Source of the DNA: Halorubrum trapanicum
GTDB taxonomy: Archaea; Halobacteriota; Halobacteria; Halobacteriales; Haloferacaceae
DNA: 45,771 nucleotides
Reading direction: 5' to 3'
Assembly: GCF_017873555.1 (NCBI RefSeq)
Contig: NZ_JAGGKE010000017.1
Coordinates: 1 to 45,771, forward strand
Shown: piece after piece, positions 14,982 through 21,938 of the stretch
How positions within the stretch are numbered: position 1 is the first letter of the stretch
Layout of the letters: each line of letters opens with the position of its first letter
Made by a program: the position numbers and the translations under genes
The notes under the pieces: generated by a model
Database searches by the model: none
The model's input: the letters and a program-made list of their open reading frames with translations, nothing else
Told to the model about the DNA's origin: nothing

Positions 14982-15983
14982 TCAGGCTGGCGGGAAGTAG
15001 ACGCTTTGTTCGCCGACTAGCTCTTCGAGCTGATTCCGATGCCGATGCGTGAAGTAGCAGTCGTAGCTACAGTACCCACAGATATCTCCCGTATCGTACT
15101 CTGCTACGTAGGGCCCTCGTTCAGTCGTCCAAACGTTCACATCGCACTCAGTACACGCCGCACTCTCGATATCACTCGGTGACGGACCGCGATACTCGAA
15201 CTCGACACCATCTTCCTTCGTTGTCGATTCGGGCCAAACGCCTCGTGCCTGCCAGAACTCCCGGACCTTTGCGAGACTGTACCGGACGGTTTTTCGGATC
15301 GTCATGTGCTCGGCGTCGCGACCGCTGTCGTCCCACCCACTAGCCGTCCAGAACTCGCCAAACTGTGCGCCACGGTGAAGCCCATTCCAGTCGAGACCTA
15401 CGATATCTGCGGGTGGATCTCCCGTCAGCGTTGGACGGGTGAGCTGCTTGATCACGTCCAGTTGTTTCGACGGACTCCCTCCGAGTATATGGACGCGACG
15501 ACCACGCCAATCGCTCGGTTCTGAAAACTCGTGAGCGAGCCGGTCGGCGTATCCACGGGAGTACCCGACGACGAGGTCATCAGGGGTCGCGTGAATCGCG
15601 CCACGGCATTTGGGGACGATGACGAGATCCGATTCTGGGTAGCTTCTTTGAATCTCGCGAGCAGCAGCGACGTATCGGTCTACTTCTTCGACTCCGTAGG
15701 CATCACCAATCACTCCGACCTGAGGCTCATATTCGAAAAAGTGTTCGACGTACCGATCAAGGTCTGGGTTTCGAAAATCGTTATCGAGCATCCCGACTGG
15801 CAACTCTAACGCTTTGAATTGTTGCTGTTGGTAGGTACAGTCTTCCCGAAACCCGGTGAGAAAACCGAGACGAAAGGCGTCAAATGCGAACGGAACTCGA
15901 TGAAGAAACGCCACGTGGTTGGCCTGCCGAGCAGCTGCAATTTCGCTGGCTGCGTTGCTGGTCGTCCTCGCTGTGATTGCCAT
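14982..15983 (-). CDS. DUF6610-like protein, possible transglycosylase-like fold
   Basis: The 333-aa product has a central region (about 85-225) where predicted strands and helices alternate. It includes GVIGDAYGVEEVDRYVAAAR, VHILGGSPSKQLDVI and DIVGLDWNGLHRG. The order of a His-x-Leu-Gly-like strand end followed by a Leu-Asp-x-Asn motif recalls the TIM barrel of tRNA-guanine transglycosylases and their DNA-acting relatives (DpdA). This is speculative. The C-terminus has a zinc-binding cluster (CTEC, CGYC, DCYF; about 280-315). I believe related haloarchaeal proteins are catalogued as DUF6610, unverified. ATG 15983 follows a backbone hairpin and a paired element. It leads the minus-strand group with the ArdC-like gene. 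Confidence 0.55.
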   Translation of the reverse strand: MAITARTTSNAASEIAAARQANHVAFLHRVPFAFDAFRLGFLTGFREDCTYQQQQFKALELPVGMLDNDFRNPDLDRYVEHFFEYEPQVGVIGDAYGVEEVDRYVAAAREIQRSYPESDLVIVPKCRGAIHATPDDLVVGYSRGYADRLAHEFSEPSDWRGRRVHILGGSPSKQLDVIKQLTRPTLTGDPPADIVGLDWNGLHRGAQFGEFWTASGWDDSGRDAEHMTIRKTVRYSLAKVREFWQARGVWPESTTKEDGVEFEYRGPSPSDIESAACTECDVNVWTTERGPYVAEYDTGDICGYCSYDCYFTHRHRNQLEELVGEQSVYFPPA

Positions 15984-16010
15984 GATGAATCAACGCGGGA
16001 ACTCGCCCCG

Positions 16011-16032
16011 CACCCCTCCTGGGGGAGAAAAA
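16011..16032 (-). promoter_or_regulatory. Backbone hairpin element of the 333-aa gene
   Basis: Minus strand: TTTTT (16028-16032), then CTCCCC and GGGGCGAG around loop CAGGAGGGGTGC; the stem continues to about 16003 with one bulged C. It precedes ATG 15983 by about 20-28 bases. Confidence 0.55.
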
Positions 16033-16052
16033 CTGCGACCGGCGGCTAATCG

Positions 16053-16093
16053 TTAACCAACATTGCTGGCGATTGTTCGACTTTGTTGGTTAA
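16053..16093. promoter_or_regulatory. Paired TTAACCAACA element, copy 4
   Basis: TTAACCAACA (16053-16062) and TGTTGGTTAA (16084-16093) are perfect half-sites 31 bases apart, 20 bases upstream of the TATA-like tract of the 333-aa gene. Confidence 0.7.
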
Positions 16094-16357
16094 TTAGAGG
16101 AGTGGCTCCTGTGTGTGTCTGCTACGACTGCGGCTCAGTACTGATATCTCGATTTTAACGGCTCAATATCTCCTACTTCGACAAGGCTCGCTTTTTGAAC
16201 CCAAATCTTCTTGGAACAGGTCGACAAGAGCGAACTTCGCACCAGCCGTGGATGAACACACATTGTTGAGTCACTACACACCGGCGTAGACGATATCTAT
16301 GTGTAACCTAGCGTAGAATAGTATCCAATTCCGAACCGAGTTTCGCAGCAGGTTTGA

Positions 16358-17815
16358 TCAGGTGGCTGCTGCGATTTGTTTGATGGCCTTGACGAATTCA
16401 TTATATTTATCGAGGGCTTCCCGACCAAGGACATCATAGGTAGTATACGATTGATTTACTGCTCCGATTTTTGACTCTATTCTAACATTTTCGGTAAATA
16501 TTCCATTTGGAATCTGTTCTTCGTCAATACTCACGCCAAACTGTTGATAATGTGAAGGTTCGACATCCACTCGTTCATCAGGATCGTCTTCAAGTGATTC
16601 TCCTTCGACCCAAAAACTGGATGTGTCCGATTTTGGATCGTAAATCCTTGAATGAGCAACGACATCTTCGGCGGTTGCCGTACCGATATTTCGAGATTCA
16701 AGACTTACAATAAAAGAACCATCTGTGTGTACCGCGATGTCTGTTGATTCTATTTCGAGTGCAGGTTGGGTAGGGATTTCTCGAAAGAGAAGGAGCGAGG
16801 CGTAGAGGACTGTAGCGCCAGTTAATATCGCATTGGTGCTTGTGAGATGGTAGGAAACAGCGGCGAAGAGAATTGGAAATAGGATTGCGAGTACGACCAT
16901 TCTTCGCAGAATAGCGATGTTGAGTTTCGTAGTGAGAAGGGGTTTGAGATATGATCGTTTTCGGACTTCGGTTCTGCCCCACTCGGTGAGAGTGAGTAAG
17001 ACGAGGCCTCCACCGAAGAGGCCTCCAAATAGTAGTCCCGCTGCATGACCGAAGATGTTCGTTACGCTTTGCTGGTGTATCCAATTGACGGGAAATAGGG
17101 CGGGGACCAAGAAAACTAGAACCGCGCTGCCATAGCTGATGAGTCCGATCTGGAATGGGCGCGTTTTGATGTCTTGTACCATTTGACCGGGGTTTAGTAG
17201 TTTATCAAGGGGAATGACGCCAAATACGACTAAGACTAAGCCGACCACGATGGAGATGTAGATGACGAGAGTACCTATTCCGGAGTAGAGGACGATCCCG
17301 CCGAGGATGGAGAGGATTAGTGCGAGAAAGTAGTTTGTAGTACGTTGCCAGTTCTGGCAGATGGTGTGGACTTCTTTGACGACGATGACGAGGAGGAGAC
17401 CGAATAATGCGGCAACGATTCCTGAAAAGCCACGGGTTGCTACTTGGTCAGTGACGTTGAGGAGGTATCGATAGACGAGGTAATCAGAGACCGAGATGAG
17501 TGGGGGAAGTACGACGAGGAAGGCGAGAACTATGTTCCGGAGTTCTTTCTGTGTGTTGTTTCGGTAGAAGATTGGCCAGAGGGCGGCGAGAGCGACTGAA
17601 TATCCGAGTAGGTTGCCGTTCAGGTGGTCGATATTTCGGTGGACGTAGGCAGAGGTCCAGAGCGTGTATACATTAAATCGGCTGTGATCAAAAATGAGCA
17701 CTGTGCGGATGTCGGGGGTTATCATCCAATAAAGTATCGCTAGGGTGACTGGTATGGAGAGTAATAATATACCCGTCCGAACCGTTTGAGGCCAGCGTTC
17801 AGAGTAGTTTACCAT
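16358..17815 (-). CDS. Rhomboid-family intramembrane protease with extra C-terminal domain
   Basis: The 485-aa product has about eight hydrophobic segments. The rhomboid signatures are the nucleophile Ser131 in RGFSGIVAALFG and the catalytic His257 in NIFGHAAGLLFGG. The His/Asn pattern near HLNGNLLGY (64-72) fits the oxyanion-side helix. Rhomboids cleave other membrane proteins inside the bilayer. Residues about 345-485 form a soluble strand-rich domain with a CARDB-like look (SFIVSLESRNIGTATAEDVV), unusual for a short rhomboid. The gene is AT-richer than its neighbours and has about 265 bases of non-coding DNA before the next backbone element, which suggests a separate origin. ATG 17815 is the first start. 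Confidence 0.8.
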   Translation of the reverse strand: MVNYSERWPQTVRTGILLLSIPVTLAILYWMITPDIRTVLIFDHSRFNVYTLWTSAYVHRNIDHLNGNLLGYSVALAALWPIFYRNNTQKELRNIVLAFLVVLPPLISVSDYLVYRYLLNVTDQVATRGFSGIVAALFGLLLVIVVKEVHTICQNWQRTTNYFLALILSILGGIVLYSGIGTLVIYISIVVGLVLVVFGVIPLDKLLNPGQMVQDIKTRPFQIGLISYGSAVLVFLVPALFPVNWIHQQSVTNIFGHAAGLLFGGLFGGGLVLLTLTEWGRTEVRKRSYLKPLLTTKLNIAILRRMVVLAILFPILFAAVSYHLTSTNAILTGATVLYASLLLFREIPTQPALEIESTDIAVHTDGSFIVSLESRNIGTATAEDVVAHSRIYDPKSDTSSFWVEGESLEDDPDERVDVEPSHYQQFGVSIDEEQIPNGIFTENVRIESKIGAVNQSYTTYDVLGREALDKYNEFVKAIKQIAAAT

Positions 17816-17919
17816 TCACTTGTTGGTGGTGACAATTCTGAAATAGTTCTTTCGACCATCAATTCTTGGTATTGAAGAGGCGTCACTTCCGGTTGATCAT
17901 CGACGCCGAATTCACTTTC

Positions 17920-18075
17920 TTACTGGCGATCGATCCAAAAGTCACGTTCACGATGGTCCACCTCCGCGCCGAACTCCTCAAAGGATGTCTCGACGCTCTG
18001 CTCGGTCACTTCGAGCTGCCCATCATTTCCAAATGCTGTCTGATGCCGGAGGTTGATATCTTGTCGATCGCTTAT
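17920..18075 (-). pseudogene. 51-codon gene with ATA at the start position
   Basis: From 18075 the frame reads (ATA)SDRQDINLRHQTAFGNDGQ and runs 51 codons to a stop at 17920, with coding-like acidic composition. The expected start codon is ATA instead of ATG. No ATG, GTG or TTG in frame exists upstream before the hairpin at 18129. A backbone hairpin lies 53 bases before it, the usual place for a gene start. Either a start-codon mutation silenced the gene or it uses a rare start. The product is not recognised. Confidence 0.4.
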
Positions 18076-18128
18076 CTGGATCGTGCCTCTACCTACTGAA
18101 CGCTCTGAAAAACGACGATTACGAGCTA

Positions 18129-18147
18129 GCTCACCCCTCTTGTGAGC
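18129..18147 (-). promoter_or_regulatory. Backbone hairpin upstream of the ATA-start gene
   Basis: Minus strand GCTCAC (18142-18147) and GTGAGC (18129-18134) pair around loop AAGAGGG. It overlaps the stop codon of the 18352 gene. The preceding tract is A-rich rather than T-rich, unlike other copies. Confidence 0.5.
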
Positions 18148-18352
18148 GGATTTTTTCTGCTCTCCGTTCAAGTCGGCGGAGAATCTGGACACGCTGCTGG
18201 TTCGCGTTCTCGTAGGCGACGCAGGCTCGGAGCGTCTCCATGTCGTGAATCGTCGCGATACCAGCATTGATGAGTCGGGTGTTTGGCGGTTCAAGACGCT
18301 GTTCCGGTGTGAGACCGTCTGATTCGACGGATGCATTCAACGAATCGCTCAT
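18131..18352 (-). CDS. Small helical plasmid protein
   Basis: The 73-aa product starts MSDSLNASVESDGLTPEQRL and has a charged helical C-terminal half (YENANQQRVQILRRLERRAE). It has no known motif. I choose ATG 18352 rather than a start at 18403 because a backbone hairpin lies just upstream and the longer frame would run through it. Its arginine-rich helix could bind nucleic acid, but this is weak inference. The stop overlaps the next hairpin. Confidence 0.5.
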   Translation of the reverse strand: MSDSLNASVESDGLTPEQRLEPPNTRLINAGIATIHDMETLRACVAYENANQQRVQILRRLERRAEKIRSQEG

Positions 18353-18359
18353 TTTTGTT

Positions 18360-18390
18360 CGCCTCCGCTCTCTCAAGGCGACAACAAACA
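18360..18390 (-). promoter_or_regulatory. Backbone hairpin element of the 73-aa gene
   Basis: Minus strand: TGTTTGTTGT, then CGCCT (18375-18379) and AGGCG (18360-18364) around loop TGAGAGAGCGG. The stem ends seven bases before ATG 18352. Confidence 0.5.
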
Positions 18391-18438
18391 GCGGCCAGGC
18401 CACTCCCAGTCGAAGAAATTCCTTGTCAGAACTCCAAG

Positions 18439-19098
18439 TCAGTTTGGACGGTAGTTCGCGTCAGTGTCGACGCTGTCGTACATGCGGCCGAGCATGTCGA
18501 GCGCTGACTGGAAGTGTGCGTAGTGCTCGTTTGCGAACGCTATGGTTTCTTGGAGGGAAATAACGGGCCGTCCGTCGACCATCTCGGCCTCGATCTGTGC
18601 CTCCGGCTCGAGGACCACCTGTATCGCACCATCGAGGTCAGCAGCGGGCAGGCGTTCTTCCGCAGTCGGGATTTCGAACCGATCGAAGAACGCCGTCCAG
18701 GCGTCGAAGTCGGACTCGTGGACGGCGATGAACAGCGGATAGTCCTCTGGGTCGCGAGCGACCTGGTAGCCACCGCGGGTCCAGACGTAGACTGCATCGA
18801 TGCCCGTGTATGCGTACTCCATCCCCGCGAACTGCGGGAGGACGTACGCCTCTGAGATCGACGGTGGCGAGATGTCTGCTACCACCGTCAGAAATTCGAG
18901 ACCGACGTCTCGGAGCGTCTGATCGACAAGCTGGAGGCCATCATCGTACGCGACGTATCCCGCCTCTTCGAGGCGATTCACGACGCGCCGAATCGTCTCC
19001 CGGTTCTCGTCGATCTTCCGCGCGACGCCGGAGATGGAATCGCCCGGGTCAAGCGCAAGGATGACCTTGAGTTCCTTCTCACCGCACACTTCGTACAT
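18439..19098 (-). CDS. Winged-helix transcriptional regulator
   Basis: The 219-aa product opens with a winged helix (about 1-60: GDSISGVARKIDENRETIRR, VVNRLEEAGYV). The C-terminal part has strands and a WTRGGYQVARDPEDYPLFIA segment, like haloarchaeal proteins that couple an HTH to a sensing or AbiEi-like domain. I cannot assign a ligand. ATG 19098 is preferred over TTG 19113 because the palindrome at 19106-19123 lies directly upstream and would otherwise be coding. This operator position suggests that it represses its own gene. It is next to the two small genes at 19139-19841 on the same strand but has its own promoter. Confidence 0.7.
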   Translation of the reverse strand: MYEVCGEKELKVILALDPGDSISGVARKIDENRETIRRVVNRLEEAGYVAYDDGLQLVDQTLRDVGLEFLTVVADISPPSISEAYVLPQFAGMEYAYTGIDAVYVWTRGGYQVARDPEDYPLFIAVHESDFDAWTAFFDRFEIPTAEERLPAADLDGAIQVVLEPEAQIEAEMVDGRPVISLQETIAFANEHYAHFQSALDMLGRMYDSVDTDANYRPN

Positions 19099-19105
19099 CC
19101 TGCGG

Positions 19106-19123
19106 TTACACAATTCTGTGCAA
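19106..19123 (-). promoter_or_regulatory. Palindromic operator of the regulator gene
   Basis: The 18-bp dyad TTGCACAGAATTGTGTAA on the minus strand ends eight bases before ATG 19098. A dimer of the encoded regulator is the likely ligand. Confidence 0.55.
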
Positions 19124-19138
19124 TACTCAAAAGAAATA

Positions 19139-19417
19139 CTATTCGTGTGGGTCGGCTGGCTGGATCTGGCGAGTGTCCTCAGCGAGGTCGTGGATGTACT
19201 CGCGGAGGGTTTCCATGTCCTCGCGGGCGTCTTCGAGCGTCTTGCCCTTCACTTTGGCCGTGATCTTGTCTTGATCGCGAGTGCCAGTACCGCGAGTGAG
19301 TTTGACGGTGAGTGAGACGCCGACATCGCTTCGCTCGACGTACTCGGTTGGTGCCTGACGCTCACGGTTCTGTTGCGATTCTGCGTCCGTACGAGGCTGC
19401 TGGGTGTGTTCTGACAT
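19139..19417 (-). CDS. Small conserved haloarchaeal protein
   Basis: The 92-aa product has a Gln/Glu-rich disordered N-terminus and a conserved core YVERSDVGVSLTVKLTRGTG, with a helix (ARVDMETLREYIHDLAED-like) at the end. This pattern is common in haloarchaeal plasmid and phage proteins, some of which I recall as DUF7389, unverified. Its function is unknown. It starts 19 bases after the stop of the 134-aa gene, so both are one transcript from the backbone promoter at 19871-19903. Confidence 0.65.
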   Translation of the reverse strand: MSEHTQQPRTDAESQQNRERQAPTEYVERSDVGVSLTVKLTRGTGTRDQDKITAKVKGKTLEDAREDMETLREYIHDLAEDTRQIQPADPHE

Positions 19418-19436
19418 TGATTGCGCTCTGTGATCG

Positions 19437-19841
19437 TTAGTTGACGGACGGTGCGACTGGCTCGTCGACTATCTCACGAAGGGCTGCATCTATCTCGCGT
19501 CCGGTGAGTCGCCAGCAGCCGTCGGGTCCTGTACACTCTAGCTGGCTCACCACTTCGGTCTTGAACGCCTTGTACTCCGCAAGCGCTACCTCCTCATCGT
19601 CAGTGTAATCGAGCAGGAGGGCGAGTGCGAGTTGGGCCGGCCCGCTGCCGCCATATCCCCATTCGAAGCCCGAAGGACTGTGATTCGCCAGCTCGAGACT
19701 CCGCTCTGGCGTGAGCTGTTGTTGGTCCGATTGCTTCTCGACGATGGCGCGGCCTCGACGACGGTAGCCGACGTAGATGACGTCGGGATCAGCCGAGGTC
19801 CGTGACTGTACGTGTGAGCGTGGGTCGCTGATTCCACTCAT
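19437..19841 (-). CDS. DUF6166-like small protein
   Basis: The 134-aa product contains YVGYRRRGRAIVEK near the N-terminus and a central NHSPSGFEWGYGGSGPAQLA block, then LALLLDY and a helical end. The WGYGGSGPAQLALALL segment is a strong signature of the DUF6166 family as I recall it; the function is unknown. It is the first gene of a two-gene transcript with the 92-aa protein. ATG 19841 follows a backbone hairpin by 30 bases. It is divergent from the Mrr-like nuclease gene, so regulation could be shared. Confidence 0.7.
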   Translation of the reverse strand: MSGISDPRSHVQSRTSADPDVIYVGYRRRGRAIVEKQSDQQQLTPERSLELANHSPSGFEWGYGGSGPAQLALALLLDYTDDEEVALAEYKAFKTEVVSQLECTGPDGCWRLTGREIDAALREIVDEPVAPSVN

Positions 19842-19870
19842 AGGTTGGTTCGCGGGAGGCTCGTTCGATC

Positions 19871-19903
19871 ACCTCCGCACCCCTCTTGGGGGGTTCAAAA
19901 ACA
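19871..19903 (-). promoter_or_regulatory. Backbone hairpin element of the DUF6166-like operon
   Basis: Minus strand: TGTTTTTG (19896-19903), then ACCCCC and GGAGGT pair with one mismatch around loop CAAGAGGGGTGC. There is also an inner CCCC/GGGG pairing. The stem ends 30 bases before ATG 19841. Confidence 0.6.
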
Positions 19904-19964
19904 GGACGTAGCTGCGTTCGGCAACGTATTTGACAGTTGCAACGTACTGTCCAGGTATATCCGG

Positions 19965-21329
19965 ATGGCTGTACTGGACGATCTTTCAGGGTTCGAGTTC
20001 GAGGACGTGATAGAGGACGTCTTCCGCAATCTCGGCTACGAGAACGTCCGTCAGGCCGACCGAACCGCCGACGAGGGTCGCGACGTTATCATGGAGGAGG
20101 TTGTCGACGGTACCCGCCGTGCGATCATCGTGGAGTGCAAGCACACGGGAACGGTCGGTCGCCCGGTCGTCCAGAAGCTCCACTCGGCGATCGCGACGTT
20201 CGACTTCGACGGCCCGAAACGCGGGATGGTCGTCACGACCGGCCGGTTCACGAACCCTGCTCAAGAGTACGGCCAACGGCTCCAACAAAATGACGATCCC
20301 CATCCAATCGAATTGCTTGATGGCGAGGACCTCCGGGAGATCGCCGACGAGATCGGTCTCGACCTCTACAACGGTCGCATCGAGATTCTCTGCGACGAGA
20401 CGCTACGCCCGTACGACCCAGCGGTCGACGTCGACGCGCCCGTGGAGGAGGTGTTCCGCGACATCGAGAACATCGAGGCCGCCGACCTCCCAGAACCACA
20501 TTCAGCGGTGACGTTCCGCCCGGTAGTCGCGGTCACCGCCGACACGAACGCCGTCTTCGAGACGTCGGTGGGTGTCATCCACCGCATCAACGACCGAACG
20601 CGATTCGTCGCCCACGCCGAACGCGGGCAGCCGCAGGTCGTCGATGAGGACGTCGGGACGCTGGTCACCGAGAACCTCCACGCGACAGTCGACCTCGACA
20701 CCGAGCAGTTCGCGGAGGTGTTCGACGACGTTGAGGAGCGCAGGTTCGGGCAGACCCAAACCGAGTACAAGGAGTGGGCCGTCGAGCGCCTCCAGCAGCA
20801 CCACACGACGACGGTCACCTACACCGGCGACAACAACGTCACGTACAACAAGACCTGCGAGCCGAACCGCTCGGACATCTCCGTCCAGTCGATCGAACCA
20901 GTGTACCTCCCGGAAGTTCGGCACACCACCGACATCCAGGAGTATACCTATCCCTACGAGTACTACGCGGCAGGCCCGTCACGAGTGACCGCTGAGGACG
21001 GCATCCATCAGTGCGTCCACTGTGACACGAGCGGCATCGACGAGACGTACACGTACTGTCCGAACTGCGGGGCGATCGCCTGCACCAGCCACACGAAAAC
21101 GGAGCGGCTGGAAGGTGAGCCGATCTGTACGGGCTGTGCGGTGACGGAACGGTTCGCGCTGAAGACGAAGTACTTCTACGACGAGGAGAATCTCGAGGCG
21201 TTCCGCGAGGAGTACGCCGAAATGCCGCTTCACGAAAAGGCGATGGAGAACAAGTGGCTGGCCGGGGGGAGCGTGCTTGCGACGCTGCTGGTTGTCGTCG
21301 GACTACTCGTCATCGGCGGCATCATCTGA
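19965..21329 (+). CDS. Mrr-like restriction endonuclease with zinc ribbon and membrane anchor
   Basis: The 454-aa product starts with an Mrr-type PD-(D/E)xK domain. It has GFEFEDVIEDVFRNLGYENV, then catalytic Asp40 in DEGRDVI and Glu57/Lys59 in IVECKH. Mrr nucleases cut modified or foreign DNA (type IV restriction). A middle region of about 190 residues is followed by a double zinc ribbon (CVHC, CPNCG, CTGC; about 340-395) and a final hydrophobic segment (about 430-452, GSVLATLLVVVGLLVIGGII) that would anchor it to the membrane. I choose ATG 19965 because the upstream extension lies in the divergent promoter. A membrane-bound Mrr suggests cutting of incoming DNA at the envelope. Confidence 0.8.
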   Translation: MAVLDDLSGFEFEDVIEDVFRNLGYENVRQADRTADEGRDVIMEEVVDGTRRAIIVECKHTGTVGRPVVQKLHSAIATFDFDGPKRGMVVTTGRFTNPAQEYGQRLQQNDDPHPIELLDGEDLREIADEIGLDLYNGRIEILCDETLRPYDPAVDVDAPVEEVFRDIENIEAADLPEPHSAVTFRPVVAVTADTNAVFETSVGVIHRINDRTRFVAHAERGQPQVVDEDVGTLVTENLHATVDLDTEQFAEVFDDVEERRFGQTQTEYKEWAVERLQQHHTTTVTYTGDNNVTYNKTCEPNRSDISVQSIEPVYLPEVRHTTDIQEYTYPYEYYAAGPSRVTAEDGIHQCVHCDTSGIDETYTYCPNCGAIACTSHTKTERLEGEPICTGCAVTERFALKTKYFYDEENLEAFREEYAEMPLHEKAMENKWLAGGSVLATLLVVVGLLVIGGII

Positions 21330-21342
21330 GCGGGCTAAGTGT

Positions 21343-21468
21343 TCACGCCGGCTCAGCGACCATCTCTTCGAGCGCGTGCTCAAGCGGGCCGTGGAACTGC
21401 CAGCTAGCCCGCTCGAAGGCTTCCTCGGTCGGGCCATCCCAGCGCGGGAATGCGGAATGACCGCTCAC
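21343..21468 (-). CDS. 41-aa small protein with conserved tryptophans
   Basis: From GTG 21468 the frame encodes 41 residues starting (M)SGHSAFPRWDGPTEEAFERA, and includes ASWQFHGPLEHALEEMV. It begins ten bases after the stop of the truncated gene at 21478, so the pair was probably an operon. Composition and frame are coding-like, but its function is unknown. It is easily missed because of its size. Confidence 0.5.
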   Translation of the reverse strand: MSGHSAFPRWDGPTEEAFERASWQFHGPLEHALEEMVAEPA

Positions 21469-21477
21469 CTTGACGGT

Positions 21478-21816
21478 TCACTCGGCTGGCTCATCGAACG
21501 GGTTCCGCGTCGGGAGTTGGACAATGTAGAGGTACTCCTCGTCACCGTGGATACCGTCGGCCGGATTCTCGACTCCGTGCCCCAGCAGGAACAGCGGCTG
21601 GTCCAGATGCTCCATATTGGACGGGTCAAGGAGATCCGCTGGCTGTGCTGCGTCGATCGTTCGGTCTGGGCCACCATCCAGAAATAGGTCGATCGTCGAG
21701 AGCTTGTCGAGGAACACGAACGTCGCCGCCGTGTAGCCCGGTCCTCGCTCGGCGCGGGTCGCATCGAGGAGTTCCTTCAGCTGCGCAAAATCGCGAAGAG
21801 TGGTTTCGTGTAGTGA
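21478..21816 (-). pseudogene. 5'-truncated backbone gene, cut by the island
   Basis: The open frame runs 113 codons from 21816 to 21478, starting without a start codon as ...ETTLRDFAQLKELLDATRAE. It then reads RTIDAAQPADLLDPSNMEHL and ends FDEPAE. It reads as the C-terminal part of a larger protein I do not recognise. An internal start at 21717 (GTG, FLDKLSTIDLFLDGGPD) could give a 79-aa peptide. The upstream boundary coincides with the start of the lower-GC island near 21820, so insertion of that island probably removed its 5' half. Confidence 0.6.
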
Positions 21817-21822
21817 CTAATT

Positions 21823-21833
21823 AGAACAGTTCT
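21823..21833. other. Palindrome at the left island border
   Basis: AGAACAGTTCT is an 11-bp palindrome exactly where the truncated gene ends and base composition drops. It may be chance or part of a junction. Confidence 0.3.
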
Positions 21834-21938
21834 GACCTTGATTGGTGAGGAGAGACTATCTTGGATGTCAGAGAAAGGGGTTCAACAAGGTCGTGGCTAC
21901 AGAAAAAGTTCAAAAAGGTGACTGTCAACCTCTAACTA

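Noticed and set aside
19845-19964. N-terminal extension of the Mrr-like protein
   Set aside because: The extension runs through the divergent promoter hairpin; ATG 19965 begins the conserved domain.
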